A stretch of 64,000 bases of DNA from Rodentibacter myodis (GCF_001999305.1 NZ_MLHQ01000008.1:1-64000), one strand, 5' to 3'; positions 52,320 through 62,013 are shown, counted from the stretch's first letter. The notes: a model not told the origin generated them from the letters alone. A program made the numbers and translations.

Positions 52320-52865
52320 TTATAGGTGTACTTCACGTTCTAATTTAATTCCCATCCGTTTCTCAAAAACAGCTGTAGTAAAATCCGTAATCCAACCACG
52401 AAAGAAATTGGTAAACATACCAACTAACAAATAGCTCACCGCTAATGGCGCTAAAGGTAAACCTAAAGTTGTTAATCCGCTGGCAATACCTAAATACACA
52501 AACAACTCGCCCGGGTTAATATGTGGGAATAAACCATTCATTGAGTGGCAACTATAAGAAGCGGCAGCGTAATAACTCGGTTTATAGCGTTCAGGTAAAA
52601 ATTTTCCCAAACTCAGCGTCATTGGGTTACAAAATACGAATGTACCGAATACAGGTAAAATCAGATAACGTGAAATTGGATTTCCGGCACTTCGCTGTGC
52701 TAATTTCTCGATGCGTTCCTGCCCAATTAGTTTAATAAGAGCATTCATCACCACTAATAATGAAATTAATAATGGTAAAATTCCTGTCACCATGCCGACA
52801 AAAACCTCACCACCTTTCTGGAACAAGCCAATAAACCATTCTGCACCATGTGTAATAAATTCCAT
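52320..52865 (-). CDS. srlA: PTS glucitol/sorbitol IIC component
   Basis: A 181-residue membrane protein with '[20 protein letters not shown]' and '[20 protein letters not shown]', both typical of glucitol IIC2. It is the first gene of the operon, preceded by a CRP site. Length matches E. coli SrlA. Confidence 0.94.
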   Translation of the reverse strand: MEFITHGAEWFIGLFQKGGEVFVGMVTGILPLLISLLVVMNALIKLIGQERIEKLAQRSAGNPISRYLILPVFGTFVFCNPMTLSLGKFLPERYKPSYYAAASYSCHSMNGLFPHINPGELFVYLGIASGLTTLGLPLAPLAVSYLLVGMFTNFFRGWITDFTTAVFEKRMGIKLEREVHL

Positions 52866-52957
52866 AAGTTTTCTCCCAAAATGAAAGTTTTATGTTTTGT
52901 TTCTGATCTAACAACTAATCATTGAAAGGAATATTATTTTATTTTGAAAATTAAAAC

Positions 52958-52973
52958 TGTGATCAAGATCTCA
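52958..52973 (-). promoter_or_regulatory. CRP site of the srl operon
   Basis: TGTGATCAAGATCTCA matches TGTGA-N6-TCACA at nine of ten fixed bases. It lies about 95 bases before the srlA start, a normal activating distance. The rest of 52866-53073 shows no gene. Confidence 0.75.
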
Positions 52974-53073
52974 AAAATAGAAAAACATTTCATTTTAAAA
53001 CAAATTTATTTCAAAATGAAAAGTAAATTCTCAATGAAGAACCAGGAGGAAGAGGATAAATGAAAGTAATCAA

Positions 53074-54249
53074 TTAATAAGAAATGAGTTCCAACAACAC
53101 CAACACCTCATAATGTGCAGTGTGAGGGAACATATCGAAAAGTTGAATTTTCGTTGGTTTATAGTGGGTCAAAAGCTGTAAATCTTTGCCCATAGATACC
53201 GCATTGCAACTGGAATACAGGATAAAGTGCGGTTGCATTTCATTGAGAAATTCACTCAATGGCTTGCCGATACCGCGGCGCGGTGGATTAACAATCACGA
53301 GATCTGGTTTGCTTTCATTTTGATTTAAAGCGAAATTGACGGCATCTAAAGATTGAAATGTCACATTTTTCAATCCTAATTCTTGTGCCGAGGTGGTGGC
53401 GGCTAAAATTGCAGAAGGGGAAATTTCAATGCCTGTGAGTTCAATGGGCTGAGGCTGTTTTTCTTGCAATGCTTTCGCACAGTGCAAACCAAAGCCACCC
53501 ACGCCACAGAAAAGATCCCAAAGTGATGTGATTGGGCGATCTTTTATCCATTGTTGAGCAGTTTCATATAATCTTGAGGCGACTCTCGGGTTGGTTTGAA
53601 AAAAGCCTTGTGGGCGAATAAATAACGGCACGCCATTAAAATTTTCCGGCAAAAATTGTTGCTCGGTCAAAAAAATTTCGGTTTTCCCTTCTAAAATTGC
53701 AGCGTGTTGGGGCTGTAAATTCACGCTCACCACCGCCAGTTGCGGTAATCTTGCTAATAATCCGTTCAATTCACGGCGAATCAGCGGTAATTTATTTTCC
53801 GATCTCAACACAAAACGAAGCATTAACTTGCCTGTCGCCACGCTTTCTGTGAGCAAGATATATTTTAATTCACCTTTTTGTTTGGCGATGTTGTAAGGAA
53901 CAAGTCCTGCCCGCCCGATAAAATCTTTGAGAAGGGGAAAAATAGCCTGAAAATGCGCCGGATAAAGAGGGCAATCGCATAAATCTACGGCACTTTGTGG
54001 GTCATTCGGATTCTTCAAAATGCCTAAAATAGGACGTTCCACCGCACCACTTACGACCATTTTGGCTTTATTGCGAAAATGCATTTGAGGAGAGGGGAAA
54101 GGCGGCAGCCAAATTAAGTCATCACAGTCTAAGCCTAAAAGTTGTGTTTTAAGGTGAGAAATTTTTTCATCAAGTTGCCGTTCATAAGGCATTTCAAGCC
54201 ACCGGCAGGAACGGCAATTCCCCGATTGATAATGATGACAAGAAATCAT
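53074..54249 (-). CDS. rlmC: 23S rRNA (uracil-747-C5)-methyltransferase
   Basis: 391 residues from the ATG at 54249, which overlaps the nagZ stop (ATGA) and so is chosen over 54267. Fe-S cysteines are in '[12 protein letters not shown]' at the N terminus with no TRAM domain, the RlmC form. The SAM site is '[15 protein letters not shown]' and the catalytic cysteine '[12 protein letters not shown]' follows 'VNPPRRGIG'. It methylates U747 of 23S rRNA. Confidence 0.92.
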   Translation of the reverse strand: MISCHHYQSGNCRSCRWLEMPYERQLDEKISHLKTQLLGLDCDDLIWLPPFPSPQMHFRNKAKMVVSGAVERPILGILKNPNDPQSAVDLCDCPLYPAHFQAIFPLLKDFIGRAGLVPYNIAKQKGELKYILLTESVATGKLMLRFVLRSENKLPLIRRELNGLLARLPQLAVVSVNLQPQHAAILEGKTEIFLTEQQFLPENFNGVPLFIRPQGFFQTNPRVASRLYETAQQWIKDRPITSLWDLFCGVGGFGLHCAKALQEKQPQPIELTGIEISPSAILAATTSAQELGLKNVTFQSLDAVNFALNQNESKPDLVIVNPPRRGIGKPLSEFLNEMQPHFILYSSCNAVSMGKDLQLLTHYKPTKIQLFDMFPHTAHYEVLVLLELISY

Positions 54250-55292
54250 ACTTTGATTGCCAACCATTCTTGTTGAAGTGCGGTCAATTTTTTATGATTT
54301 TCCAACCAACGTGATGTTTTGGTCAGTTCCGACCAGCTCAATGATTTTTTCTTGAATAAACCATTCAGACGGGCTTGGCGTTGCTGAAACTGTGTTTGGG
54401 ATTCATTGAGTTTTAATTGATCCAAAACTTGAATCACGCCCTTGCGTTCATTACAAAGCAGCAATAAATCGCAGCCTGCATTCAATGCTTTTTCGCTACG
54501 AGCCACAAAATCGCCCATAAATCCCGCCCCTTTCATTCCGAGATCATCAGAAAAAATTGCCCCGTTAAAATTTAACCGTTCACGCAGAATATGTTTTAAC
54601 CAATATGTCGAACCGCTTGCCGGCTGGCTGTCGCATTGTGTGTAAATCACGTGTGCCGGCATAATGGCATCTAATTTTTGTTGTTTGATTAATTGTTGGA
54701 AAGGCTGAATATCTTTATTGAAGATTTCTGACGGAGAACGTTCATCGTAAGGGGTTTCCAAATGGGAATCTGCCAGTACGTGTCCATGCCCCGGAAAATG
54801 CTTACCTGTTGTCGCCATTCCTGCTTGGTGCATACCATCAATAAAAAAACCGGCTAAATTGACCGCACTTTGCACTTCATCGGCAAAACTGCGATCACCA
54901 ATAGCACGACATTGATGACCAAGATCCAAAACAGGCGCAAAACTCAAATCAATATCAAGTGCGGTCATTTCCGCCGCCATTTGCCAACCGGCTTCATACG
55001 CCCAATTTTGCTGTTGGATAACATCTGACGACAGTGCAGCAAAAGCCTGCATTGCCGGTAATTGGGTAAAACCTTCACGAAAGCGTTGCACCCGCCCTCC
55101 TTCTTGATCTACCGTAATGAGCAACGGCTTTTTCACCCGTTCGCGTATGGATTTTACAAGAGCTTGAATTTGTTCACGATCGTAAAAATTACGTGTAAAT
55201 AAAATTAAACCGGCAACCAAAGGATGTGCCAGCAATTCAACTTCTTCTTGGGTCAGTTCGTAACTTTCAAGATCAATTAATAATGTTGACAT
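54246..55292 (-). CDS. nagZ: Beta-N-acetylhexosaminidase NagZ
   Basis: A 348-residue glycosidase family 3 enzyme. '[19 protein letters not shown]' and '[20 protein letters not shown]' contain the substrate and catalytic His-Asp residues. It removes GlcNAc from recycled muropeptides in the cytoplasm. Compact gene order with ycfL and hinT is the usual one, without lpoB and thiK in between. Confidence 0.95.
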   Translation of the reverse strand: MSTLLIDLESYELTQEEVELLAHPLVAGLILFTRNFYDREQIQALVKSIRERVKKPLLITVDQEGGRVQRFREGFTQLPAMQAFAALSSDVIQQQNWAYEAGWQMAAEMTALDIDLSFAPVLDLGHQCRAIGDRSFADEVQSAVNLAGFFIDGMHQAGMATTGKHFPGHGHVLADSHLETPYDERSPSEIFNKDIQPFQQLIKQQKLDAIMPAHVIYTQCDSQPASGSTYWLKHILRERLNFNGAIFSDDLGMKGAGFMGDFVARSEKALNAGCDLLLLCNERKGVIQVLDQLKLNESQTQFQQRQARLNGLFKKKSLSWSELTKTSRWLENHKKLTALQQEWLAIKV

Positions 55293-55294
55293 AA

Positions 55295-55645
55295 TTATTG
55301 CAAATAAAGACGGTAGTTTGTGCTTTCCGGGGTTGGCTTGATTAATTCAATCGCTTTTTGTTCTTGCGGCTGTAAGCGGAAATTGCCTGATACACTTTCA
55401 CGTTGCTGTTCCCAGACTTGGGTTACCCCTTGAGCATCGTACCAAAAAAGGTGGTAATTCACGTTCAATGGCTGCGTACTTTTATTCTTCACCCACGCTG
55501 AATTTGATCCTGCTTTTGCCTCAATACGTGGCGCAAGTTCCGCAGTGATATTCAAAATGGGGGTATCGGTATGAACCAAATTAGGGTTGGAAGCCGAACA
55601 AGCCGCCAACACCAAAGCCGCTAAAAAGATCAGTGATTTTTTCAT
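55295..55645 (-). CDS. ycfL: YcfL-family lipoprotein
   Basis: A 116-residue lipoprotein with lipobox 'LVLAACSAS'. The domain '[20 protein letters not shown]' followed by '[20 protein letters not shown]' matches YcfL (DUF1425). Function is unknown. Its ATG overlaps the hinT stop codon by one base (TAATG), so it is coupled. Confidence 0.85.
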   Translation of the reverse strand: MKKSLIFLAALVLAACSASNPNLVHTDTPILNITAELAPRIEAKAGSNSAWVKNKSTQPLNVNYHLFWYDAQGVTQVWEQQRESVSGNFRLQPQEQKAIELIKPTPESTNYRLYLQ

Positions 55646-55995
55646 TATTTATCCAACATTTTACCAAGTGATTCGCCACCAACAAGGTGCATATGAAGAT
55701 GAAAAACTTCCTGTCCACCGTGTTTATTACAATTTACGATTAAACGATAACCGTCTTCGGCAATGCCTTCCTGCTTGGCGAGTTTTGCCGCCACGGTAAA
55801 TAAACGCCCAAGTGAAATCTCATCTTGTTCTGTGACATCATTCGCCGTTGGAATAAGTTTGTTTGGAATAATTAAAATATGGGTTTTCGCTTGCGGTGCA
55901 ATATCACGGAATGCGGTGACCAGCTCATCTTGATAAACAATATTTGCGGGAATTTCTTTACGAATAATTTTACTGAAAATCGTTTCTTCTGCCAT
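55645..55995 (-). CDS. hinT: HIT-family purine nucleoside phosphoramidase HinT
   Basis: A 116-residue protein from the ATG at 55995 ([10 protein letters not shown]); an earlier codon at 56070 would add an unlikely leader. The HIT triad 'HLHMHLVGG' is complete. It hydrolyses adenosine phosphoramidates. It is the first gene of hinT-ycfL-nagZ-rlmC. Confidence 0.94.
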   Translation of the reverse strand: MAEETIFSKIIRKEIPANIVYQDELVTAFRDIAPQAKTHILIIPNKLIPTANDVTEQDEISLGRLFTVAAKLAKQEGIAEDGYRLIVNCNKHGGQEVFHLHMHLVGGESLGKMLDK

Positions 55996-56380
55996 AGAAT
56001 GTTCCTTTACGAATGAAAAATACGATGAAAAACAACCGCACCTTTTATCAGAAATCAGGCTTGATTGCAATTTGCCTTTTTATTTAATAAATGCACAATA
56101 TTTGTGCTTTTGGGCGCATCTCAGCAATCTGAAACGATTTATCGCACCAATATAACGAAGATATTTATGAATGAGGGAGAAATATAAACAACTGAATTAA
56201 TAAACCGTGATTTGTAGAGTGAGGTGAATCATCATTTGCCAAATATCGCGAACAGCGCAGAATAGTTCTAATCAATTTGATAATACGTTATCGCCTACCT
56301 ATTATTAATGAATAGGAGTTTAGATAACAAAAGGTCACAAGCTACTGACTTAAAATGCACAGCTCTTAGAAATTCGATAC
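55996..56380. other. Intergenic region between hinT and tRNA-Lys
   Basis: No gene is visible in these 385 bases. CCTATT (56298-56303) and AATAGG (56311-56316) form a weak hairpin without a T run. The region is likely to hold the hinT promoter and the 3' end of the tRNA transcript. Confidence 0.6.
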
Positions 56381-56456
56381 TGGTGGGTCGTGAAGGATTC
56401 GAACCTTCGACCAACGGATTAAAAGTCCGCTGCTCTACCGACTGAGCTAACGACCC
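56381..56456 (-). tRNA. tRNA-Lys (UUU)
   Basis: A 76-base minus-strand tRNA with encoded CCA. The acceptor arm is GGGTCGT/ACGACCC, the D arm AGCTCAGTCGGTAGAGC, the anticodon loop CTTTTAA (anticodon TTT) and the T arm GGTTCGAATCC. It is intact and lies outside the mobile element, 50 bases downstream of the tRNA-Leu remnant. Confidence 0.97.
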
Positions 56457-56505
56457 AAGTATAGGATTTTAAAGGAGTTTTTTATAAAATTTACATTCTA
56501 TAAAA

Positions 56506-56564
56506 TGGTGCCCGAAGCCAGACTTGAACTGGCACGCCTCGAAAGGCGAGGGATTTTAAATCCT
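56506..56564 (-). other. 3' half of tRNA-Leu (UAA): attachment site of an integrative element
   Basis: On the minus strand this segment reads from the anticodon loop TTTAAAA through the variable arm, T arm (GTTCAAGTC) and CCA of a tRNA-Leu(UAA). The 5' half is missing: upstream sequence is unrelated AT-rich DNA. Such a truncated 3' end beside an integrase gene is what site-specific integration leaves at the distal end of the element. The intact tRNA-Leu should lie beyond the right edge of the window. Confidence 0.85.
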
Positions 56565-56633
56565 TTACCTTATTTTTTCAAAAAATTACCGTACAATGAC
56601 TTCTCATCAAATTTGCACGATGAAATAAAAAAA

Positions 56634-56669
56634 GATCCGTTAGTAGCAAAACAGTACTACTAACGGATC
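56634..56669 (-). terminator. Terminator of the relaxase-integrase operon
   Basis: GATCCGTTAGTAG (56634-56646) and CTACTAACGGATC (56657-56669) form a 13-bp stem with a 10-base loop. On the minus strand a T7 run follows. It lies between the integrase stop and the attachment site. Confidence 0.92.
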
Positions 56670-56709
56670 CAATTCTACGCTTTTTATATTGCTTGTAAAG
56701 GCTTTATTT

Positions 56710-57611
56710 TTAGTACACTGAATCTAAAGCTGAGCGTAGATCCTCGGGGTCTTCTTCAATATAACTCATCGTCACTTTCAAATCAGAATGCCCTAATATT
56801 CGTTTTACATCATAAATACTCGTTTTATTCTTAATTAATTTTGTCGCCAGAGTATGTCTAAAACGGTGAGGTGATATTTTGCAATGAACCACTTTAGATA
56901 ACACATTGAAAATATGAGATAGCTGATGATTACTCATTTCTTTACCTTGGCGGTAATTCGTTGTTGAAAAACGATTTACATTAAAAAACTGTGCATCATC
57001 ATTATCCCCCTTTTTCTTTAATTCATAGGCTATTCTCTGAAAATCGCTGAAAAGTATTTGGGGAATTGGTATTTCGTGATATTTATGGCTCTTATTTATA
57101 TGTGACGGTATGCAAATCATTTTCCTTGATAAAGAAATATCTTTTACCCTCAATTTTACAAGTTGAGCACGACGAATTCCCGTATATTTCAAAACATTAA
57201 TTAAGCATAAAATAAACCATTTAGGTTGTAAGCGTGCCGGTAAATTCTCTTCATTTTGAAAAAGTAAATCTATTTTCTTAAAAATTACATCATCTAAAAC
57301 TTTTCTTGGTGCCTTATCTTCTCGAACCATCATTTTTTTAAATGGATTATCTTTAATATTTATGAAATTTTGTTCGATCGCAAAGTTGTAAAGGCTCTTT
57401 AAATGACGGCAATAATTATTCCATGTTACCGCTTTTATCTTAAGCAAGACTTCAGTTCTCCAATGAACAATATCTGCTTTGGTTAAAGTATGAGGTAACT
57501 TACCGGGGTAAAATTTGGATAATTGATTGACGACCTTTTGGTATGCTTTCTTAGTATCAGGTCTTAATTCACGAAATAAAAAAATTGAATTAATAGTTCA
57601 TCAAATGTCAT
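56710..57611 (-). pseudogene. int: Tyrosine integrase of the element, one-base frameshift
   Basis: The catalytic domain is complete: 'TGIRRAQLVKLRVKDIS' (Arg), 'HRFRHTLATKLI' (HxxR), 'LGHSDLKVTMSYIEED' (His and nucleophilic Tyr). The N-terminal core-binding part lies in the same frame up to 57598, but the natural start, ATG at 57611 overlapping the relaxase stop (ATGA), is in another frame. One extra base in the A7 run at 57578-57584 would join them into a 300-residue protein. As given, only a shortened product from an internal start could be made. It is either inactivated, phase-variable or a sequencing error. Confidence 0.85.
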
Positions 57612-59587
57612 TTGATATTTCCTTTTAGTTTTAACCAGTGGTTATTGAACACCGGTTTATTTCCCACAAAAAGCTTCACATCTTCAATCAGATATCCACT
57701 TAATGAAGATGTTTTTTTCTGTCCAACTACATCACATGACCAGATATTCCAAGAGTCTCCATCCGCATATAAGCGTTTATGAAGCCCTAAATCTTGAAAT
57801 TGCTTTTGTAAAAACTCCCAATCTTCTTGCTTATCACTTCCTAACTTTTCTTTCGTATATAACTGAAATATAGCCGGAGTAACCATAAAAAGATGATCTT
57901 CTACAAAGTGTAATTTTGCATCAGGTTTATTAATATGTATGGACTTCGCTATGATACTCTCCTTTACCCATTTGATAAAATTTTCAGTTGTTAATAAATC
58001 ATCACTATCAATTACTATTTTATCCTTCGCTTTTACTTCCGAAAGAGGGCTTTTTTTCTCTTTTAACTTTTTGTTCGCTGTTGTGACGGGTATCACCTTT
58101 GATAAAGTTGTTTCATACTCTGTCTCAGATAACTTTTTGTTCGCTGTTTCAGTACTTATATTATCAGGTTCATCGGAAGGTAATGCTGTCGAGAAATTAT
58201 TTTCATCCAATGTAGGAAATAAGTCTAAGTAAGCACTCATTGGATCGGATTCTGGCTCAGTTACTATATTTTGTTCATTTGTATCAGGAGTTAGCGTAAC
58301 ATTTGGTGAAGTTTCAATATTATTAAACAAAAATTCACTGCCGATAGTATCGTTATTCTTAATTGAAGATTCAGATATCGCATTGGTTCCAACTTCAACG
58401 TCTGTGACTACCTTATTTTTCCCATCTTTACCCACTACGGTAACAAGCCCCTCAAATAAAGAAGGACGATCACCGATATTTTCCCAAATGACATTTGGAG
58501 AAATTCTTAGCAATGAAAAGGGATCATTATGTGTCCAACCACTATGAGAGGTGACTTTACCATACCATATGGCTGTATTTTCAGTTGTTGGCTCAATAAG
58601 TTTATGAGCTTGTAACTCGTCAAATATTCGACTATTTTGACTTGGAACCGGTACCCCTTGGTGCATCAAATAGGCTTTGATTTTATCTGCAGTGCTTTTA
58701 CTCATCACCCAAAGTGCATCACTTGTTAACCATCCTTCACCGCCCCCTTTCGGGGCATTTAATTTCATACCGTTAATGACTTCTTTTAAAGCAATATGTA
58801 GCTGTTTTGCAAATGAGATTTGTGTTTTTTCACCAATTTTTTGAATATCCCCGCCAAGTGCCATTGTCACGCTAATTTGATCTGCTTTTTGAATAATATC
58901 TGCCAAAACACCGGCTTTATCTGAATGACCATTAATAAAGTACATCAATGCAGAAAAAGCAGTCGGGAATTCTGCTAGCCAATTAAGTGCCTCTTTAGGA
59001 ATAAATTGCTGCGCAAATATGCCTCCTATTACAGGATGAAGTGAATAATCTCGTGATTTGATGTAACGAAAACGATATGGAATATCTATTTTACCTTGCC
59101 AAGGGAACCAACGACGCTGATCTTCTAAAACAACCTCAATATCAACCGCACTTTTCCCCAAGTCGTGTAATAAAGCGGCATAAATAACAACCGCTGTCCA
59201 AACATCTCTTTGTTTTGCCTGTTCTTCCGGTGGGGAATTTGGTGGTAATACATAATTTTGTCTCAGTTTTAAAGCAACAGAGAGTACCTCCAAACCATGG
59301 TCAAGCATACCACCGACATGAGCGTGGTGATGACTTTCGGAGGCAGGAAGGAGCTGAACTATTTCAGCATATTTTTCTATTGGTTCTCGATAGAGTGTAT
59401 TAAACATCTGCGGGGTCATCGATACGTTTCGCCAAATATCTGTCAAATACTGCTCTCTTAGTGGAGTATTGAGTAATTCTGAGGCAGATAATGGTTCATA
59501 CCACCCTTTAGTTATGAGTGTTTCTTTCGTAATGCTGTTTTTTTGAGCATTCGTCACGCGGAATAAAGTTAAGAATTTTTTTAACAT
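57608..59587 (-). CDS. TraI_2-family (MobH) relaxase of an integrative conjugative element
   Basis: A 659-residue protein. The N-terminal TraI_2 domain (about residues 30-330) holds the histidine cluster 'SESHHHAHVGGMLDHGLEVL' and the HD-type motif 'AALLHDLGKSAVD', hallmarks of MobH relaxases. An acidic, low-complexity linker (about 400-530) contains a short repeated 'TANKKL'. The C-terminal TraI_2_C domain runs from 'FIKWVKESIIAKSIHINKPD' to 'FNNHWLKLKGNIK'. It should nick oriT and start transfer. Its stop overlaps the integrase start. A single uptake sequence lies near 59144-59155. Confidence 0.88.
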   Translation of the reverse strand: MLKKFLTLFRVTNAQKNSITKETLITKGWYEPLSASELLNTPLREQYLTDIWRNVSMTPQMFNTLYREPIEKYAEIVQLLPASESHHHAHVGGMLDHGLEVLSVALKLRQNYVLPPNSPPEEQAKQRDVWTAVVIYAALLHDLGKSAVDIEVVLEDQRRWFPWQGKIDIPYRFRYIKSRDYSLHPVIGGIFAQQFIPKEALNWLAEFPTAFSALMYFINGHSDKAGVLADIIQKADQISVTMALGGDIQKIGEKTQISFAKQLHIALKEVINGMKLNAPKGGGEGWLTSDALWVMSKSTADKIKAYLMHQGVPVPSQNSRIFDELQAHKLIEPTTENTAIWYGKVTSHSGWTHNDPFSLLRISPNVIWENIGDRPSLFEGLVTVVGKDGKNKVVTDVEVGTNAISESSIKNNDTIGSEFLFNNIETSPNVTLTPDTNEQNIVTEPESDPMSAYLDLFPTLDENNFSTALPSDEPDNISTETANKKLSETEYETTLSKVIPVTTANKKLKEKKSPLSEVKAKDKIVIDSDDLLTTENFIKWVKESIIAKSIHINKPDAKLHFVEDHLFMVTPAIFQLYTKEKLGSDKQEDWEFLQKQFQDLGLHKRLYADGDSWNIWSCDVVGQKKTSSLSGYLIEDVKLFVGNKPVFNNHWLKLKGNIK

Positions 59588-59806
59588 TCTGGTAATGTTT
59601 TGTTAAGTTTTCTGTATTACAACAGTAACTCACCGACAAGGTAAAGCAAAAAGTTAATGCAATTTCATTTTGATTTTTTTATACTGTCTTTAAGGCGTTA
59701 CAAGCAATAATATTTCATAAACATTAAAGGCTTAGCTTTTTAGATGTAAAGTTATAAATAGCCTGAAATTTTCACAGGTTAACCTATATGAAAGGAGAAT
59801 AAGACT
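59588..59806. other. AT-rich spacer upstream of the relaxase: promoters and possible oriT
   Basis: No gene is visible. It separates the divergent relaxase and antitoxin genes. A perfect palindrome AGGTTAACCT lies at 59776-59785, just before the antitoxin ribosome site (AAAGGAG, 59791-59797), and could be an autoregulatory operator. A sequence shared with the promoter of the ATPase operon is at 59681-59720. Confidence 0.45.
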
Positions 59807-59980
59807 GTGAGCATTGCATTATCGCAAGATTTCCAATTAAAGAATGACAAAAAACATCGTTTTTATACAGATGATGAGCTTGCTCTTTTATATAAATTAG
59901 AAAATGATTTAGTTCCAACCAAAACACACGATCAAGCGATGGAAAATCTACGCAAATCCTTACATTTGGAAGACAAATAA
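59807..59980 (+). CDS. Putative antitoxin of a RelE/ParE-type module (57 aa)
   Basis: A GTG start at 59807 with AAAGGAG 10-16 bases before gives 57 residues: 'MSIALSQDFQLKNDKKHRFY' then 'TDDELALLYKLENDLVPTKT' and a lysine-rich end. The gene overlaps the next start by one base (TAATG), the classic antitoxin-toxin layout. The partner toxin is broken. The family is inferred from context and size. Confidence 0.6.
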   Translation: MSIALSQDFQLKNDKKHRFYTDDELALLYKLENDLVPTKTHDQAMENLRKSLHLEDK

Positions 59981-60250
59981 TGAAGTTTGATTATAACGTT
60001 ATTTAGTATGATTTAGCTGAAAGTAAGTGACTAAACCAAGCTAATTACATTTTATATCATCATCGCAGAGCGGTTTTATGACGCAATCAAGAGCGAAATA
60101 GATAAACTTTCGTACACGGCAGATATTTATAAATTTCATAAATGCAAAGAAATTCCCATTTTAAACGGTAAGTATCAAGTGAAATTTCTTATCGATCTTG
60201 AAAATGTCTACATTGTGGATTTTAAATCTGCTTGTCAGAACACATACTAA
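59980..60250 (+). pseudogene. Broken RelE/ParE-type toxin
   Basis: The frame from the ATG at 59980 stops at codon 9 (TAG) and again at TGA soon after ('MKFDYNVI', stop, 'YDLAESK', stop). From about 60070 another frame continues with 'AERFYDAIKSEIDKL', a typical ParE/RelE stretch, then 'KFHKCKEIPILNGKYQVKFL' and ends at 60250. At least two stops and one frameshift make it a clear pseudogene. The 162 bases after it (60251-60412) contain only the promoter region of the next operon. Confidence 0.75.
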
Positions 60251-60412
60251 AACCAATTTAGAAATTGTCAGAACCTTAACACTTATTAGAAACACTTGCT
60301 AAGATTTAACTTTATTTTGATACTACTTCAATACCTTGCAAGTGATAATATTTCACCAATACGATATTTTATAAACTCCAAATTGGCTTTATGCATAAAT
60401 ATAGAGGTTAAT

Positions 60413-61534
60413 ATGAGCAACCCAAAATTGAATGAAATTCCTTCAACCTATGAGTTTTGGGGAGTAAAAGGAATTGAACGACTATCTATTAATCTTGACC
60501 CAAATAGTAAAATAAATGTTTTTATTGGGAATAATGGGGTTGGTAAAACAAAAGCACTAGAATGTTTATATCAATCCTTATTATTTTCTAATGAACAATA
60601 TTTTGTTAAAAACGCTCTGCTTATTGGCAATTTTAAATCAAATTTAGTATTTAATAATGCAAGAATTAATAACATTTTCTTTTGGGATGGGAATGATGTT
60701 TCTAGTCATATCTTGAAAAATATTAATAAGATTGTTTCCTTTCCTATTGTTTATATTCCTGCACAAGAAAGAGGATATATAAAAGATCAAAATATTGAAA
60801 GTATAAGACCCTTAGGTAAGTATCAAGAAAGAAAATGTGAGTATTTTGAAAATATATATAAAAATCTGAATGAATTTCATAATACTTCTATTACAGAATG
60901 GTTTATTCAACGAGCTATGTCTACTAATGAATACCAAACAGGTGTTGATAATAGAGAAATTGAATTGCTTTCTGTACTAAATATATTAAATAAAATTGAT
61001 GATCGTATTAGTAACGATAAGAAGTCTTTTTCTATACCCGGAGGAAATTCTGTTGAATTCACAATAGATGGTCAAAAAAGAAATTTGCAAGAACTCAGTA
61101 CCGGATTTACTTCATTAATTAAAATTGTACAATCAATTGTATCAGGCTATTCATTTTTCACAAATTCAAATAATATCGAAAATGAAATGGGTGTTGTGTT
61201 AATTGATGAAATTGAAAGCCATTTACATGTTAGTTGGCAAACAAAGATATTACCTATATTAAATAAAATTTTTCCAAATACTGTCTTTATTGTTGCCACT
61301 CATTCATCATTAGTGTTATCTCAGTTATATAATGGTAAAGCATACCAACTGATCAATGAAGGCGGTATTGTTGTAAATAAAGAGATTGTTAATCCTAGTA
61401 ATGAGGCATTTGTTGATCTACTTTATAGCGCATTTAATGTTAATTTAAATAATATCAAGTTAAATAATATTCAAAATGAACGTTCTAAAAATCAACAAAA
61501 TAAATTATTCGATATTTTAGGAATTTCCAATTAG
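60413..61534 (+). CDS. AAA/ABC-type ATPase (AAA_15/AAA_21 group), first gene of an ATPase-PIN pair
   Basis: 373 residues from the ATG at 60413 (MSNPKLNEIP), preceded by AGAGGT; a longer frame from 60296 has no ribosome site. Walker A 'FIGNNGVGKTKALE' has Lys45. An ABC-type signature 'LQELSTGFTSLIKIV' lies near residue 227, Walker B 'GVVLIDEIESHLHVSW' near 265, and the switch histidine in 'FIVATHSSLVLSQL'. This is the SMC/OLD-like ATPase plan common in defence systems such as PARIS (AriA), Gabija and retron effectors. No nuclease domain is fused; the nuclease is probably the next gene, eight bases away. Confidence 0.8.
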   Translation: MSNPKLNEIPSTYEFWGVKGIERLSINLDPNSKINVFIGNNGVGKTKALECLYQSLLFSNEQYFVKNALLIGNFKSNLVFNNARINNIFFWDGNDVSSHILKNINKIVSFPIVYIPAQERGYIKDQNIESIRPLGKYQERKCEYFENIYKNLNEFHNTSITEWFIQRAMSTNEYQTGVDNREIELLSVLNILNKIDDRISNDKKSFSIPGGNSVEFTIDGQKRNLQELSTGFTSLIKIVQSIVSGYSFFTNSNNIENEMGVVLIDEIESHLHVSWQTKILPILNKIFPNTVFIVATHSSLVLSQLYNGKAYQLINEGGIVVNKEIVNPSNEAFVDLLYSAFNVNLNNIKLNNIQNERSKNQQNKLFDILGISN

Positions 61535-61542
61535 GTTGAAGT

Positions 61543-62007
61543 ATGAAGAAAATTTTATTAGATACAAATAAAATTATCAGTATATTAAAAGGTAATTCTA
61601 ATGCTCTTAACTGGTTTAAACAACAGTATAAATCAGGTCAAGCTCTCTTTTTTACAACTCCATTAATTCGACACGAGGTTTTGCGCTTTTATAATTATTC
61701 CAATAAATTGGAATATGACAAAGCAGAAAAATTTTTATCTGAATTGGAAATTATTAACATTGATAAAGCAATCACAGATATAGCGACTGATATTTTTAGG
61801 TATGAGAAAACACAGTATCCTGAACGCTATCAATCGCAATCTGATGGAACAGAAAAACGTTTAGATAAATATAATTTTGATACCATGTATGTTTCTACGG
61901 CAAAATGTTTTGGGTTAGATACGCCATCAAATGATGGAGATATACCTAAGATTTTGTCACTATATGACGAGATGATGTCCTATAAGGTAGAGGAAAAGGC
62001 TCTTTAG
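61543..62007 (+). CDS. PIN-domain ribonuclease partnered with the ATPase
   Basis: A 154-residue PIN protein, longer than usual VapC (about 130). Its acidic active site looks complete: 'ILLDTNKIISIL' (Asp7), 'PLIRHEVLRFYNY' (Glu), 'DKYNFDTMYVSTAK' (Asp) and 'PSNDGDIPK' (Asp). PIN proteins cut RNA, often tRNA or rRNA. There is no small antitoxin beside it; instead the ATPase precedes it by eight bases, so the ATPase may act as sensor or inhibitor. A terminator overlaps its stop codon. Confidence 0.8.
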   Translation: MKKILLDTNKIISILKGNSNALNWFKQQYKSGQALFFTTPLIRHEVLRFYNYSNKLEYDKAEKFLSELEIINIDKAITDIATDIFRYEKTQYPERYQSQSDGTEKRLDKYNFDTMYVSTAKCFGLDTPSNDGDIPKILSLYDEMMSYKVEEKAL

Positions 62008-62013
62008 CCTTTT
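61994..62013 (+). terminator. Terminator overlapping the PIN gene stop
   Basis: AAAAGGCT (61994-62001) and AGCCTTTT (62006-62013) form an 8-bp stem with loop CTTT that includes the last codons and the TAG stop. It ends the ATPase-PIN operon. Confidence 0.7.

Noticed and set aside
56506-56590. A complete tRNA-Leu
   Set aside because: No D arm or 5' acceptor strand can be found; only the 3' half is present.
58064-58148. Direct repeat of about 19 bases in the relaxase as a mobile element footprint
   Set aside because: It is in frame in a low-complexity linker and encodes a repeated short peptide; internal duplication is enough to explain it.
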